The notes below the pieces were generated by a model. It saw only the letters and a program-made list of their open reading frames with translations. It was not told where the DNA came from and made no database searches. A DNA stretch of 64,000 bases from Lentzea atacamensis (lineage in GTDB: Bacteria > Actinomycetota > Actinomycetes > Mycobacteriales > Pseudonocardiaceae). Below are positions 17,393 through 26,303 of the stretch, in pieces. The stretch spans positions 496,001 to 560,000 of the forward strand of contig NZ_QLTT01000004.1 in assembly GCF_003269295.1 (NCBI RefSeq), read 5' to 3'. The first letter of the stretch is position 1. Each line of letters opens with the position of its first letter. The position numbers and the translations under genes are program-made.

Positions 17393-18012
17393 CCCGCGTG
17401 CTGGTCGTCGACGACCAGCGGCTGATCCGCGAGGGCATCGCGTCACTTCTGGGCCTGCAGCCGGGCATCGAGGTCGTCGGCACCGCCGCCGACGGGCACG
17501 AGGCCGTGGAGCAGGCGGTGACGCTGGCCCCGGACGTCGTGCTGATGGACGTGCGGATGCCGGGGATCGACGGCGTCGAGGCGGTGGCACTGCTGCGAAA
17601 GCGCGCTCCCGGCTGCCGGGTCGTCATGCTGACCACGTTCGACGACGAGGACTACGTGGTGCGCTCGTTGCGTGCGGGCGCGACCGGCTACCTGCTCAAG
17701 GACCTGCCGTCGCAGGAGCTGGCGGCGGCGGTCAAGCTCGCCGCGGCGGGCGTGGCCCAGTTCGACCCGGCCGCCGCGGCACGGCTGGCGGCGGTGCTCG
17801 ACCGGTCCGGCGGGCAGCGCGAACCGCTCACCGTGCGGGAGGTCGAGGTGCTGCGGCTGGTCGCGGCCGGAGCCACGAACCGGGAGATCGCCGAGCGCCT
17901 GTACCTGTCGGAGGGCACGGTGAAGAACCACATCTCCCGCATCCTCGGCAGGCTGGGGCTGCGCGACCGGACTCAGGCCGCGCTCTACGCCCAGTCGCAC
18001 GGCCTGGTGTGA
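17389..18012 (+). CDS. NarL/FixJ-type response regulator
   Basis: A 207-residue DNA-binding response regulator. Seen: receiver domain ([20 protein letters not shown]; phosphoacceptor Asp in [13 protein letters not shown]; switch residues MLTTF and YLLKDLP) and a C-terminal LuxR helix-turn-helix ([20 protein letters not shown], then [20 protein letters not shown]). GTG 17389 overlaps the kinase stop (GTGA), giving translational coupling. Targets are unknown; the PHB-depolymerase-like gene follows 190 bp downstream. Confidence 0.93.
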   Translation: MTRVLVVDDQRLIREGIASLLGLQPGIEVVGTAADGHEAVEQAVTLAPDVVLMDVRMPGIDGVEAVALLRKRAPGCRVVMLTTFDDEDYVVRSLRAGATGYLLKDLPSQELAAAVKLAAAGVAQFDPAAAARLAAVLDRSGGQREPLTVREVEVLRLVAAGATNREIAERLYLSEGTVKNHISRILGRLGLRDRTQAALYAQSHGLV

Positions 18013-18205
18013 GTCACAGCTGGTAGGTGAGACGTAAATGATCCAGTCAGACCGCTCGCCGCCTTCTGAAGCATGGGCGCAATGGTGGTTCTCCACGTCA
18101 GGCCGCAGCTCGAAGTGTCGATCGCACCCGTCGTGCCGTCCTTTTACCGACTCTTAACATCGGCCGGGTCCAGGGGTTTCTGCCTGCAACGACGGAGGCG
18201 AGCAC

Positions 18206-19423
18206 ATGCGATTGAGGAACGCGTTCCTGGTTCTGGCCGCGGCAACCGGCCTGGCCGCGGCCTCCCTGTCGATGTCGACCGCTGCGGTTCCGGCACCGCA
18301 GCCCGGCGGTCTTGGCAGGTACGACATCACCGGTACCTACGTGAGCGGGCTGTCGTCCGGTGGGTACCTGGCCAACCAGCTCCACGTCGCGTACTCCGGC
18401 CTGTTCCAGGGCGCGGGCATCTTCTCCGCCGGTGCCTACGACTGCGCTCAGAACAACTTGAACACCGCTCTGTACGCGTGCATGGACACGTACCAGGTGC
18501 GCAAGACGCCGGCCGAACTGGAGCAGCTCACCAGGAACCGGGCTGCGGCGGGCAGCGTCGACTCGCCGCAGAACCTGGCTGGTGACCCGGTCTGGCTCTT
18601 TCACGGCGGTGCGGACCAGACGGTCGACCGGGTGGTGAACGACGATCTCGCCACCTACTACCGCGACTTCGGTGCGCGGGTCGCTTACAACAACACGACC
18701 GCGGCCGGGCATGCCTGGGTCAGTCCGATCGGGTCGAACAGTTGCGGGTCCACGTCTTCGCCGTACGTCAACAAGTGCGGGACCTCGGATCCGGTCGGGG
18801 AGATGCTCGGGCACCTGTTCGGGCAGGTGAACCCGGCGGCTTCGGCGTTGTCCGGCAAGCTCGTCCAGTTCGACCAGAGCGGGTACGTGCCCGGCGGCAA
18901 CGCGGCGGCGGTCAGCATGGGGCGTGAGGGTTTCGCCTACGTGCCGCGGGCGTGCGAGACCGGGCCCTGCAAGCTGATGGTGACGTTGCACGGTTGCTAC
19001 CAGTACTACGGCCTGGTGGGCAATGCGTTGATGGACAAGGGATATCTCAACGAGTACGCCGACACCAACAACATGATCGTGCTCTACCCGCAGGTGACCA
19101 CGATGGCCGGAAACCCGCGCGGCTGCTGGGACTGGTGGGGGTACCAGTCCGCCCAGTACGCGCTCAAGACCGGGCCGCAGATGACCGCCGTGGTGAACAT
19201 GGTGAAGGCGATGAGCGGTGGGCAGCCGCCCACGACCACGACGACGCAGCCGGTTCCTGAGTGCGTGACCGCGAGCAACTACGCACACACCACGGCCGGT
19301 CGTGCCTACGCCGTCGCGGGGCAGACCTACGCGACGGGCTCCGGCCAGGCCCTCGGTTTGTGGAACACGTTCACGAGCAGCAGCGTCCGTCAGACCTCGC
19401 CGAACTACTGGGTGAAGTGCTGA
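18206..19423 (+). CDS. secreted PHB-depolymerase-like esterase
   Basis: A 405-residue exported hydrolase of the extracellular polyhydroxybutyrate depolymerase family. Seen: signal peptide (RNAFLVLAAATGLAAASLSM), nucleophile elbow GLSSGGYLANQLH, LFHGGADQTVDR and GHAWVSP for the Asp and His, many Cys likely in disulfides, an oxyanion block MVTLHGCYQYYG, a Thr-rich linker (QPPTTTTTQPVPE) and a 50-residue C-terminal domain (ASNYAHTTAGRAYAVAG, NYWVKC). The linker plus tail fits a substrate-binding module. ATG 18206 is preceded by a GGAGG-like site. Natural substrate could be short-chain polyester or another ester. Confidence 0.85.
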   Translation: MRLRNAFLVLAAATGLAAASLSMSTAAVPAPQPGGLGRYDITGTYVSGLSSGGYLANQLHVAYSGLFQGAGIFSAGAYDCAQNNLNTALYACMDTYQVRKTPAELEQLTRNRAAAGSVDSPQNLAGDPVWLFHGGADQTVDRVVNDDLATYYRDFGARVAYNNTTAAGHAWVSPIGSNSCGSTSSPYVNKCGTSDPVGEMLGHLFGQVNPAASALSGKLVQFDQSGYVPGGNAAAVSMGREGFAYVPRACETGPCKLMVTLHGCYQYYGLVGNALMDKGYLNEYADTNNMIVLYPQVTTMAGNPRGCWDWWGYQSAQYALKTGPQMTAVVNMVKAMSGGQPPTTTTTQPVPECVTASNYAHTTAGRAYAVAGQTYATGSGQALGLWNTFTSSSVRQTSPNYWVKC

Positions 19424-19482
19424 CCAGGCGTGACTGAATGTTTCATTGAAGTTTCGCAGAGTTACCTGTAGGCTTGATGTTC

Positions 19483-19496
19483 TGGGAGCGCTCCCA
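19483..19496. promoter_or_regulatory. CebR-type operator
   Basis: TGGGAGCGCTCCCA, a perfect 14-bp palindrome identical to the cellulose-utilisation (CebR) box known from Streptomyces. It lies 46 bp before the LPMO start codon, where it would block transcription until cello-oligosaccharides release the repressor. Confidence 0.92.
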
Positions 19497-19542
19497 TTCC
19501 GCCGCTGCTGCTGTTCGATCATCGGAGAATGGAGGCTCATTC

Positions 19543-20205
19543 ATGCGTGTCCGCACCACCTCCAGGTCCGCTACCAGACGGCGTGGCGTCATCGCGCTGG
19601 TCATCGGCATGCTGGCGAGCACTTTCCTGTGGGCGCAGCCGGCTTCGGCGCACGGCACCATCGTCAGCCCGGCCACCCGTGCCTACCAATGCTGGAAGAC
19701 GTGGGGCAGTCAGCACACGAACCCTGCCATGCGTGAGCAGGACCCCATGTGCTACCAGGCTTTCCAGGCCAACGCCGACACCATGTGGAACTGGATGAGC
19801 GCGCTTCGGGACGGACTCCGCGGGAACTTCCAGGGGTCCACGCCGAACGGGCAGCTCTGCAGCAACGCCCTGGCGCGCAACAACTCGCTGAACACCCCGG
19901 GCCGGTGGAAGACCACCAGCGTGGGGGCCAGCTTCACGATGCACCTGTACGACCAGGCGAGTCACGGTGCTGACTACTTCCGCGTCTACGTGAGCAAGAA
20001 CGGGTACGACCCCACCACGCAGAGTCTCGGCTGGGGCAACCTCGATCTCGTCACGACGACCGGAAGGTTCGCCCCTGCCAAGGACATCAGGTTCAACGTC
20101 CAGACCAACGGCTCGTACCGGGGCCACCACATCGTGTTCACGATCTGGCAGGCCTCGCACCTCGACCAGACCTACATGTGGTGCAGCGACGTGAACTTCG
20201 GCTAG
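19543..20205 (+). CDS. AA10 lytic polysaccharide monooxygenase
   Basis: A 220-residue secreted copper enzyme that oxidatively cleaves crystalline cellulose or chitin. Seen: a signal peptide (RRRGVIALVIGMLASTFLWA) cut at ASA-HGTIV, exposing the N-terminal His of the copper histidine brace; a second His in GHHIVFTIWQASHLDQTYMW; and disulfide Cys in YQCWKTW, DPMCYQAF, QLCSNAL and MWCSDVNFG. The single domain has no binding module. The CebR box upstream points to cellulose as the inducer. ATG 19543 gives the natural signal peptide; the frame is open further upstream. Confidence 0.93.
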   Translation: MRVRTTSRSATRRRGVIALVIGMLASTFLWAQPASAHGTIVSPATRAYQCWKTWGSQHTNPAMREQDPMCYQAFQANADTMWNWMSALRDGLRGNFQGSTPNGQLCSNALARNNSLNTPGRWKTTSVGASFTMHLYDQASHGADYFRVYVSKNGYDPTTQSLGWGNLDLVTTTGRFAPAKDIRFNVQTNGSYRGHHIVFTIWQASHLDQTYMWCSDVNFG

Positions 20206-20223
20206 CAGATCAACTGAGTCCGG

Positions 20224-20267
20224 AAGGCCGGCTCGGCGCCAGCGGTACTGGCGTCGGGCCGGCCTTT
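20224..20267. terminator. bidirectional terminator
   Basis: AAGGCCGGC (20224-20232) pairs with GCCGGCCTT (20258-20266) and an inner CGCCAG/CTGGCG stem closes a 5-nt loop. It sits between the convergent LPMO (stop 20205) and esterase (stop 20274) and ends in TTT on the plus strand. Confidence 0.85.
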
Positions 20268-20273
20268 CCCAGG

Positions 20274-21188
20274 TCAGCTGGTGATGCCGAAGAACTGGAG
20301 TGCGACGGCGGCCATGCCCGCGGACGGCAGGTTGTGCCCTGCGCCCTGGATGCTGTAGGCCTCGACCTTGTCGGAGTAGCGGCGCCGGTTCCAGTTGGGA
20401 CGCGGGGTGTCGCTGGACGTCGGTGCCTGGCTCAGGCCGAACACGTTGGTCCACTGCTCGATGGATTCCTCCAGCAGGGAGTACGGCACCAGGAAGTCGG
20501 CGGTGCCGTGCCACAGCTGGATCCGCGGGCGTGGGCCGGTGTAGCCGGGGTAGGCCTGCCGGACGGCGTCGCCCCACTGCTGCGGCGTGCGGTTCATGCT
20601 CCCGCCAGTGCACTTGCTGCGGCCGGGCGGGAAGTCGGCGGCGTTGGCGAAGCAGTTGAAGGGCACGCCCATGAACGCCGCACCCGCCTTGAACACGTCC
20701 GGGTAGAGGGCGAGCATCTCGTTGGTCATCATGCCGCCGGACGACGAGCCGGTGGCGAAGACGCGGTTCGGGTCACCGCTGTAGCGCTGCTGGACGTAGG
20801 TCACCATCGACACGATCGAAACCGGGTCACTGCCGCCGCCGCGCCGCTTCGCCGCGTCGGACCACGTGTCGAAGCACTTGCCGAACCCGGCTTCCTGTTG
20901 TGCGCTCGGGTAGATGACGATGAACCCGTGCCTGTTGGCGAGCGAGGCGAACTCGCTGCCGGCGTAGAAGGCGGGGCCGGAGCCGCCGCAGCCGTGCATG
21001 GCGACCACGATCGCGGGCTTGGCGGGGCGGGTGTCCGGTACGTAGACGTGCATGCGCATCCGGCCGGGGTTGTCGCCGAAGCTGGTCACCTCCACCAGCG
21101 ACGCGGCGGACGCCTGTGGTGCGAGTACGACGCCGATCATGGTGATCAGGGCGCTGACGAGTGTCATGAGGGTTTTGCGCGCGGTCAT
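20274..21188 (-). CDS. secreted CE1/PHB-depolymerase-family esterase
   Basis: A 304-residue exported esterase. Seen: signal peptide (LMTLVSALITMIGVVLAP, cut near ASA), VVAMHGCGGSGPAFYAGS oxyanion block, nucleophile elbow ATGSSSGGMMTNEM, and the acid and base in LWHGTADFLVP and IQGAGHNLP. This layout is shared by acetylxylan/feruloyl esterases (CE1) and PHB depolymerases. Two adjacent ATG codons (21191, 21188) follow GGAGG; 21188 has the better spacing. It probably removes ester groups from plant polymers alongside the neighbouring LPMO, but no CebR box is visible in front of it. Confidence 0.87.
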   Translation of the reverse strand: MTARKTLMTLVSALITMIGVVLAPQASAASLVEVTSFGDNPGRMRMHVYVPDTRPAKPAIVVAMHGCGGSGPAFYAGSEFASLANRHGFIVIYPSAQQEAGFGKCFDTWSDAAKRRGGGSDPVSIVSMVTYVQQRYSGDPNRVFATGSSSGGMMTNEMLALYPDVFKAGAAFMGVPFNCFANAADFPPGRSKCTGGSMNRTPQQWGDAVRQAYPGYTGPRPRIQLWHGTADFLVPYSLLEESIEQWTNVFGLSQAPTSSDTPRPNWNRRRYSDKVEAYSIQGAGHNLPSAGMAAVALQFFGITS

Positions 21189-21259
21189 CATCGACCTCCG
21201 GTTCAGGGATTCCGGACCACCGAAGGTATTCAGATTTGTGACGGCCGTCAATCTTTTGA

Positions 21260-21282
21260 CGAATGACGTGGCGAGTCATTCG
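21260..21282. promoter_or_regulatory. inverted repeat before the PaaX-like gene
   Basis: CGAATGAC (21260-21267) and GTCATTCG (21275-21282) form 8-bp inverted half-sites with a 7-bp spacer, 16 bp before the ATG of the PaaX-family regulator. This is a good position for autoregulation. Confidence 0.68.
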
Positions 21283-21297
21283 ACGAATAATGGTCCG

Positions 21298-22134
21298 ATG
21301 TCAGCAGCTTTGACTCCTCCGGACGGTGGCGTGGCCGGCTCCGCCGTGCGCCCCGAAACCGCCGCACTCGCGCTGTTCGGCGACCACGTGCTCGATCGCG
21401 GTGTGGCCGTGTCGACGGTGGGCGTCGTCGCCGCCCTCGGGCGGCTCGGCATCGGTGAGCACGCCGCGAGGACGGCGCTGAGCCGAATGGGCCGCCGCGG
21501 CCTGCTCCGCACGCTCCGCCGTGGCCGCCAGGCTTTTCTCGGGCTGACCGAGCACGGCACCGAGGTGCTGCACGACGGGCAGCGCAAGCTCGAGGGGGAA
21601 ATCGTCGACCAGCACTGGGACGGCCGCTGGACGCTGCTGTCGTTCTCCGTCCCGGAAAGCAGGCGCGCGGATCGGCACGCCCTGCGCACCCGGCTCGGCT
21701 GGTTCGGCTTCGGGCCGTTGCGCAGCGGCCTGTGGGTCTCGACGTCGGCCGCGGACGTCTCGGCGACGCTGGCCGAGCTCGACCTGCTCGACCGCGCCGA
21801 GGTGTTCCGCGCTGAGGCGTTCATGTGGGCCGATCCCGCGCGGATCGCCGCGGAGGCCTGGGATCTGCCGGCGATCGCCGCGGGTTACGAGGACTTCCTG
21901 GTGCGGTGGGCGGACGGGGCGTTCGGGCATCTCGACGAACTGTCGCGGCGGATCCTGCTGGGTGCCGAGTGGTTGCTGCTGATCCGGCGTGATCCGGTGC
22001 TGCCGTCCGTGTTGCTGCCGGAGGGATGGCCGGGGACCCGTGCCGCGGAACGGTTCCGCACGCTGCGGCACGGGTGGGAGCGTCAGGCCGGTGAGCTCGC
22101 CGCCGGCGTGCTCGAATCCATTGCGGACGAGTGA
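21298..22134 (+). CDS. PaaX-family transcriptional regulator
   Basis: A 278-residue repressor of the PaaX family, known for control of phenylacetic acid degradation by phenylacetyl-CoA. Seen: N-terminal winged helix (VSTVGVVAALGRLGIGEHAA, then RTALSRMGRRGLLRTLRRGR), the PaaX central domain (HWDGRWTLLSFSVPESRR, LGWFGFGPLRSGLWVS) and the C-terminal helical domain (FLVRWADGAFGHLDELSRRI). ATG 21298 may be leaderless. It is convergent with the CoA-ligase operon; phenylacetate genes themselves are not in the window, so the effector could be another aryl-CoA made by the neighbouring ligase. Confidence 0.88.
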   Translation: MSAALTPPDGGVAGSAVRPETAALALFGDHVLDRGVAVSTVGVVAALGRLGIGEHAARTALSRMGRRGLLRTLRRGRQAFLGLTEHGTEVLHDGQRKLEGEIVDQHWDGRWTLLSFSVPESRRADRHALRTRLGWFGFGPLRSGLWVSTSAADVSATLAELDLLDRAEVFRAEAFMWADPARIAAEAWDLPAIAAGYEDFLVRWADGAFGHLDELSRRILLGAEWLLLIRRDPVLPSVLLPEGWPGTRAAERFRTLRHGWERQAGELAAGVLESIADE

Positions 22135-22138
22135 GGAG

Positions 22139-23641
22139 TCAGTTGCCGGCGAAGGTGGCTGCGGCTCGCGCCCGCAGCTCGACGCGGCGGACCTTGCCGG
22201 TGGCGTTGCGCGGCAAGGCATCCACGAAGACGAGGTGCTTGGGCACCTTGTAGCGGGCCAGGTTGGCTTCGAGGTGTTTGCGCAACGTGTCCTCGTCGAG
22301 ATCCGTGCGAACCACGACGTAGGCGACGCCGACCTCGCCCCAGCGTTCGTCGGGCACGCCGACCACCGCGCACGACTCGACCTCGTCGAGCTGCACGACG
22401 ACGGCCTCGACCTCGGCGGGATAGACGTTCTCGCCGCCGGAGATGATCATGTCCTTCACCCGGTCCACGACGTAGGTCCAGCCGTCGTCGTCGACCCGGA
22501 CCACGTCGCCGGTGCGGAACCACTCGTCGTCGACGAAGCTGTCCCTGGACTCCTGCGGCCGGTTCCAGTAGCCGGCGAACACGTTGGGGCCGCGGACGAG
22601 CAGCTCGGCTGGCTGCGTGCCGAGCGGTGCGACGCGCTCGTCCAGGCCGAGTGCGGCGACGTCGGTGAAGAAGTGCGGGACACCGGCCGAGACGGGGTGG
22701 GCCGGGGTGCCCTCGTGGGTGCCCATCGACACGCCGGGGGAGGCCTCGGTCATGCCGTAGCCCTGCAGCAGCCGGACGCCGCGGTCGAGCCACGCCCGCG
22801 CGACGCGCTCCTGCACCGGTGAGCCGCCGTAGAGCACGCAGGTGAGCGAGCTGAGGTCGGTGGTGTCCCAGGCCGAGGCCTGGCACATCATCTGCAACAT
22901 CGTTGGTACGGCGGAAAAACCGGTGATCCGTGCTTCGGAGATGCGCGCGAGGATCACGCCCGGGTCGAACCTGGCGACTGGTTCGACGCTGCCGCCCTTG
23001 AAGAGCGTCGGCAGGGTGATCTGGCCGAGGCCGACGCAGTGGAACAGCGGTGCGATGCACAGCGCGCGATCGGTGCTGAGGACGTCGAAGTGAGCGAGCT
23101 GGTTGACCGTGTTCCAGGTCAGGTTGCCGTGCGTCAGCACGGCCGCCTTCGGTTTGCCGGTCGTGCCGGAGGTGTAGAGCAGCAGGCACGGGTCGTCGAG
23201 CGTCACCTCCGCCGAGGGCGGCTCACCGGCTGTCTCCGCGTCGAGGTCGGCGGTTCGCAGCACGCGCGGCAGCGGTCCGGACGACGCGACGAGCTCGTCG
23301 GCGTCCGCGCTGTGCACGAGCAGGGAGGCGCCGCAGTCGGCGAGCATGTAACCGATCTCCGCGCCGGACAGCCGGTAGTTCAGCGGCACGAAGATCGCCC
23401 CGCACAGCGCGGTCGCGAACAGCGTCTCGAACACGCTGACGTCGTTGACCCCGAGGTAGGCGACCCGGTCGCCGCGCCGCACACCGAGTCCGGTCAGCAC
23501 GGCCGCCAGCCGGTCGACGCGGTGCGCGAGCTCGGCGTAGGTCAGCGTCCGGTTCGCCTGCACGAGCGCGGTGCGGTGCGGGGAGATGCGCGCACGCCGG
23601 GCCGGCCAGCTGCCGACGCCGGGGTTGGCCGGTCCGATCAT
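22139..23641 (-). CDS. acyl-CoA synthetase (AMP-forming)
   Basis: A 500-residue adenylate-forming acyl/aryl-CoA ligase. Seen: P-loop LLLYTSGTTGKPKAAVLTH, the A5 motif QGYGMTEASP, hinge region WFRTGDVVRVDDDGWTYVVD, and the A10 lysine in LPRNATGKVRRVEL. It activates a carboxylic acid with ATP and CoA in the cytoplasm. It is the last gene of a three-gene operon (ALDH, ADH, ligase; gaps of 17 and 7 bp), so its substrate is most likely the acid made by the first two enzymes. Aromatic rather than fatty acid specificity is inferred from the PaaX/MarR/Rieske neighbourhood. Confidence 0.9.
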   Translation of the reverse strand: MIGPANPGVGSWPARRARISPHRTALVQANRTLTYAELAHRVDRLAAVLTGLGVRRGDRVAYLGVNDVSVFETLFATALCGAIFVPLNYRLSGAEIGYMLADCGASLLVHSADADELVASSGPLPRVLRTADLDAETAGEPPSAEVTLDDPCLLLYTSGTTGKPKAAVLTHGNLTWNTVNQLAHFDVLSTDRALCIAPLFHCVGLGQITLPTLFKGGSVEPVARFDPGVILARISEARITGFSAVPTMLQMMCQASAWDTTDLSSLTCVLYGGSPVQERVARAWLDRGVRLLQGYGMTEASPGVSMGTHEGTPAHPVSAGVPHFFTDVAALGLDERVAPLGTQPAELLVRGPNVFAGYWNRPQESRDSFVDDEWFRTGDVVRVDDDGWTYVVDRVKDMIISGGENVYPAEVEAVVVQLDEVESCAVVGVPDERWGEVGVAYVVVRTDLDEDTLRKHLEANLARYKVPKHLVFVDALPRNATGKVRRVELRARAAATFAGN

Positions 23642-23648
23642 CGCCGCC

Positions 23649-24758
23649 TCACCCCAGCCGCAGCACTGGCTTGATCGTCGTGCCCGTCAGCACGTCGTCG
23701 ACAGCCTGCCCGATCTCGTCGAACGCGTAGTGGGTGATGAGCCGGTCGATCGGCAGGCGGCCGGTGGTGACGTGCTCGACGAGCGCGGGGATCAGCGACT
23801 GCGTCTCGGCGTCGCCCATGGTGAGCCCGGTGACGCGGCGGCCGGGCAGCATGAAGTTCACGTCGAACGGCACCTGCGTGCCGAACGCGGGCGCGCCGAC
23901 GATCACCGCGGTGCCCCGGCTCGCGAGCGAGGAGATCGCCGTGCCGAGCACGCCGGCGTTGCCCGTGGTCTCCACGACGCCGTCGACGCCGCGGCCGGAC
24001 GTGAGCTTCGCGACCGCCTCGCCCAGGTCCTGGTGGGTGGTGTCGACGGTGTCGGTGGCGCCGAGCTCGGCCGCCAGCTCCAGCCGCCGCGGCACGCGGT
24101 CCGCCGCGATGATCCGGGTCGCGGGCGTGAGCCGTGCCGCCATGACCGCCGAGAGGCCGACCGCCCCCGCTCCGGTGACGAGCAGCGTGGCGCCGGGCCG
24201 CGGCGCCAGCACGTTCCAGACCGCGCCGGCACCGGTCATGACCCCGCACCCGAGTGGCGCGAGCAGGTCGAGCGGCGCGTCGGCGGCGACCTTGACCAGG
24301 CTGCGCTCGTCGACGACGGCGTGGTGGGCGAAGCTCGACTGCCCGAAGAAGTGACCGCCGAGCGGGACGCCGCCGCGGGAGATCGGCGACGTCCCGTCGG
24401 CCCGTTCGCCGCCGATGAGGTTCGACGGCAGCCAGGTGTCGCAGTAGGCGGGATGCCCTGCGCGGCAGTTCTGGCAACGGCCGCAGGAGGTGTAGCTCAG
24501 CAGGACGTGGTCACCCGCGGCGACCCTGGTGACCGCGGAGCCGACCTCCTCGACGACACCAGCGCCCTCGTGGCCGAGCACGCCGGGCAGCGGGAACGGC
24601 AGGTGGCCGCCCGCCACGCCGAGGTCGGTGTGGCAGATGCCGGTGGCGACGACGCGGACGCGCACCTCGTCGGGGCGCAGGTCGTCCAGCGTCACCTCGG
24701 CGAGCGTGAACCCGGAACCGGCGGCCTCGACCACGGCCGCTGTCGTTGTTGTGGGCAT
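23649..24758 (-). CDS. zinc-dependent alcohol dehydrogenase
   Basis: A 369-residue medium-chain dehydrogenase that oxidises an alcohol to an aldehyde with NAD. Seen: catalytic zinc ligands ATGICHTDLGV and LGHEGAGVVEEVG, the four-Cys structural zinc lobe CGRCQNCRAGHPAYC, and the cofactor fold LLVTGAGAVGLSAVMAA followed by Asp in IIAADRVPRR, which favours NAD over NADP. The closest types are aryl/benzyl alcohol dehydrogenases. ATG 24758 follows CAGGAGAAA. It lies between ALDH and CoA ligase in one operon. Confidence 0.92.
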   Translation of the reverse strand: MPTTTTAAVVEAAGSGFTLAEVTLDDLRPDEVRVRVVATGICHTDLGVAGGHLPFPLPGVLGHEGAGVVEEVGSAVTRVAAGDHVLLSYTSCGRCQNCRAGHPAYCDTWLPSNLIGGERADGTSPISRGGVPLGGHFFGQSSFAHHAVVDERSLVKVAADAPLDLLAPLGCGVMTGAGAVWNVLAPRPGATLLVTGAGAVGLSAVMAARLTPATRIIAADRVPRRLELAAELGATDTVDTTHQDLGEAVAKLTSGRGVDGVVETTGNAGVLGTAISSLASRGTAVIVGAPAFGTQVPFDVNFMLPGRRVTGLTMGDAETQSLIPALVEHVTTGRLPIDRLITHYAFDEIGQAVDDVLTGTTIKPVLRLG

Positions 24759-24775
24759 GGGTTTCTCCTGCGGGG

Positions 24776-26254
24776 TCAGGCGAGCGAGATGACGACGGAC
24801 TTGGTCCTGGTGTAGGAGGCGAGCGCTTCCGGGCCGTACTCCCGGCCGTACCCGGAGTCCTTGACGCCGCCGAACGGGATCGCGGGGTCGAGCATCGCCC
24901 AGTCGTTGACCCAGACGATGCCCGCCTGCAGCCGGGCGGCCACGCGGTGCGCGCGGGCGAGGTTCTCGGTCTGCAAACCAGCTGCGAGGCCGTAGGAGGT
25001 GCCGTTGGCCATGGCGATCGCCTCGTCCTCGGTGTCGAACCGCTGCACGGTCAGCACCGGGCCGAAGATCTCCTCCTGCACGACGGGGGAGGTGTCCGGC
25101 AGGTCCGCGATCACCGTCGGCTCGAAGAAGAAGCCGGGCCGGTCCGCCCGCTGCCCGCCCGTGACGATCCGGCCGCCGGCCTCCTTCGCCTGCGCCACAT
25201 AGCGTTCCACTTTGGACAGATGGCGTTCGCCGGCCATCGGGCCGATCACGGTGGCCGGGTCGAACGGGTCGCCGAGCGGGACGTGCGGCACGGCGCCGGC
25301 GAGCGCGCCGACGACGGCGTCGTACAACGGTGACGCGACCAGCAACCTGGGGCCGCCCATGCAGAACTGGCCCGTGTTGAACACGAAGCCCTTGATGGCC
25401 GCGCCGATCGCCTTGTCCAGGTCGGCGTCTTCGAAGATGATGTGCGCCGCGTTGCCGCCCAGCTCCATCGTCATCGGCTTGAGCTGTGCGCCCGCCACGC
25501 TCGCCGCGTGCCTGCCGACGGCCGTCGACCCGGTGAAGGCCACCTTGTCGATGCCGGGATGGCGCAGCAGGTGCTCGCCGATCTCGGCGCCGTAGCCGGT
25601 CACCACGTTGACCACGCCCGCCGGCACGCCGGCCTCGGCGAGGATCTCGGCCATCAGCAACGCGCTGAGCGGGGTGTCCTCGGCCGGCTTGTGCACGACG
25701 GTGCAGCCGGCCGCGAGGGCGGGGGCGATCTTCGAGCTCGACAGGATCAGCGGGAAGTTGAACGGCGTGATCGCCGCGACCACGCCGACCGGCTCGCGGC
25801 GGGTGTAGGCGTGCGCGGGAATGGGGATCTGCCGCGTCGCGCCGTCGATGCTCTGCGCCAGCGCCGCGTAGTACTCGTACTGCTCGGCGGTCGTCTCCAC
25901 GTCGACGGGGCGGCACAGCGCGACCGGCTTGCCGACGTCGAGGCTCTCCACCGCCACCAGCTCGTCCGCCCTGGCCCGGATGACGTCGGCGACGCGGTGC
26001 AGGATCCGGGCGCGGTGTCTGCCGGGTGTAGCCGCCCAGCCGTCGAACGCCGCGCGGGCCGCGTCCACCGCGTCGTTCACGTCCGCCGTCCCCGCCCTGG
26101 CGACGGACGTCACGACGGAACCCGTGGAGGGGTCGGCGACGTTGATCCGGCCGCCTTCCGCTGCCTCCTGCCACTGCCCCCCGATGAACAACCTGCCAGG
26201 CTTGACGTCGGGGCGGAGCAGCGTTGCGGCCGGCCGGTCGTCCAGTGTGGTCAT
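24776..26254 (-). CDS. aldehyde dehydrogenase
   Basis: A 492-residue NAD(P)-dependent aldehyde dehydrogenase, converting the aldehyde from the neighbouring alcohol dehydrogenase to an acid. Seen: NAD site AAITPFNFPLI and FTGSTAVGRHA, general base Glu in MELGGNAAHIIF, catalytic Cys in NTGQFCMGG, and EEIFGPVLTVQRF plus PFGGVKDSGYGREYG near the end. The residues after the Cys (CMGGPR rather than the common CTAGxR) are unusual but the nucleophile is intact. First gene of the operon; a divergent MarR regulator starts 49 bp away and probably controls it. Confidence 0.92.
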   Translation of the reverse strand: MTTLDDRPAATLLRPDVKPGRLFIGGQWQEAAEGGRINVADPSTGSVVTSVARAGTADVNDAVDAARAAFDGWAATPGRHRARILHRVADVIRARADELVAVESLDVGKPVALCRPVDVETTAEQYEYYAALAQSIDGATRQIPIPAHAYTRREPVGVVAAITPFNFPLILSSSKIAPALAAGCTVVHKPAEDTPLSALLMAEILAEAGVPAGVVNVVTGYGAEIGEHLLRHPGIDKVAFTGSTAVGRHAASVAGAQLKPMTMELGGNAAHIIFEDADLDKAIGAAIKGFVFNTGQFCMGGPRLLVASPLYDAVVGALAGAVPHVPLGDPFDPATVIGPMAGERHLSKVERYVAQAKEAGGRIVTGGQRADRPGFFFEPTVIADLPDTSPVVQEEIFGPVLTVQRFDTEDEAIAMANGTSYGLAAGLQTENLARAHRVAARLQAGIVWVNDWAMLDPAIPFGGVKDSGYGREYGPEALASYTRTKSVVISLA

Positions 26255-26303
26255 GGTGGGTTTGCCTTCCTGTGACAGGCTTCGAGGGGAGAGGGGAGTG
26301 CAG

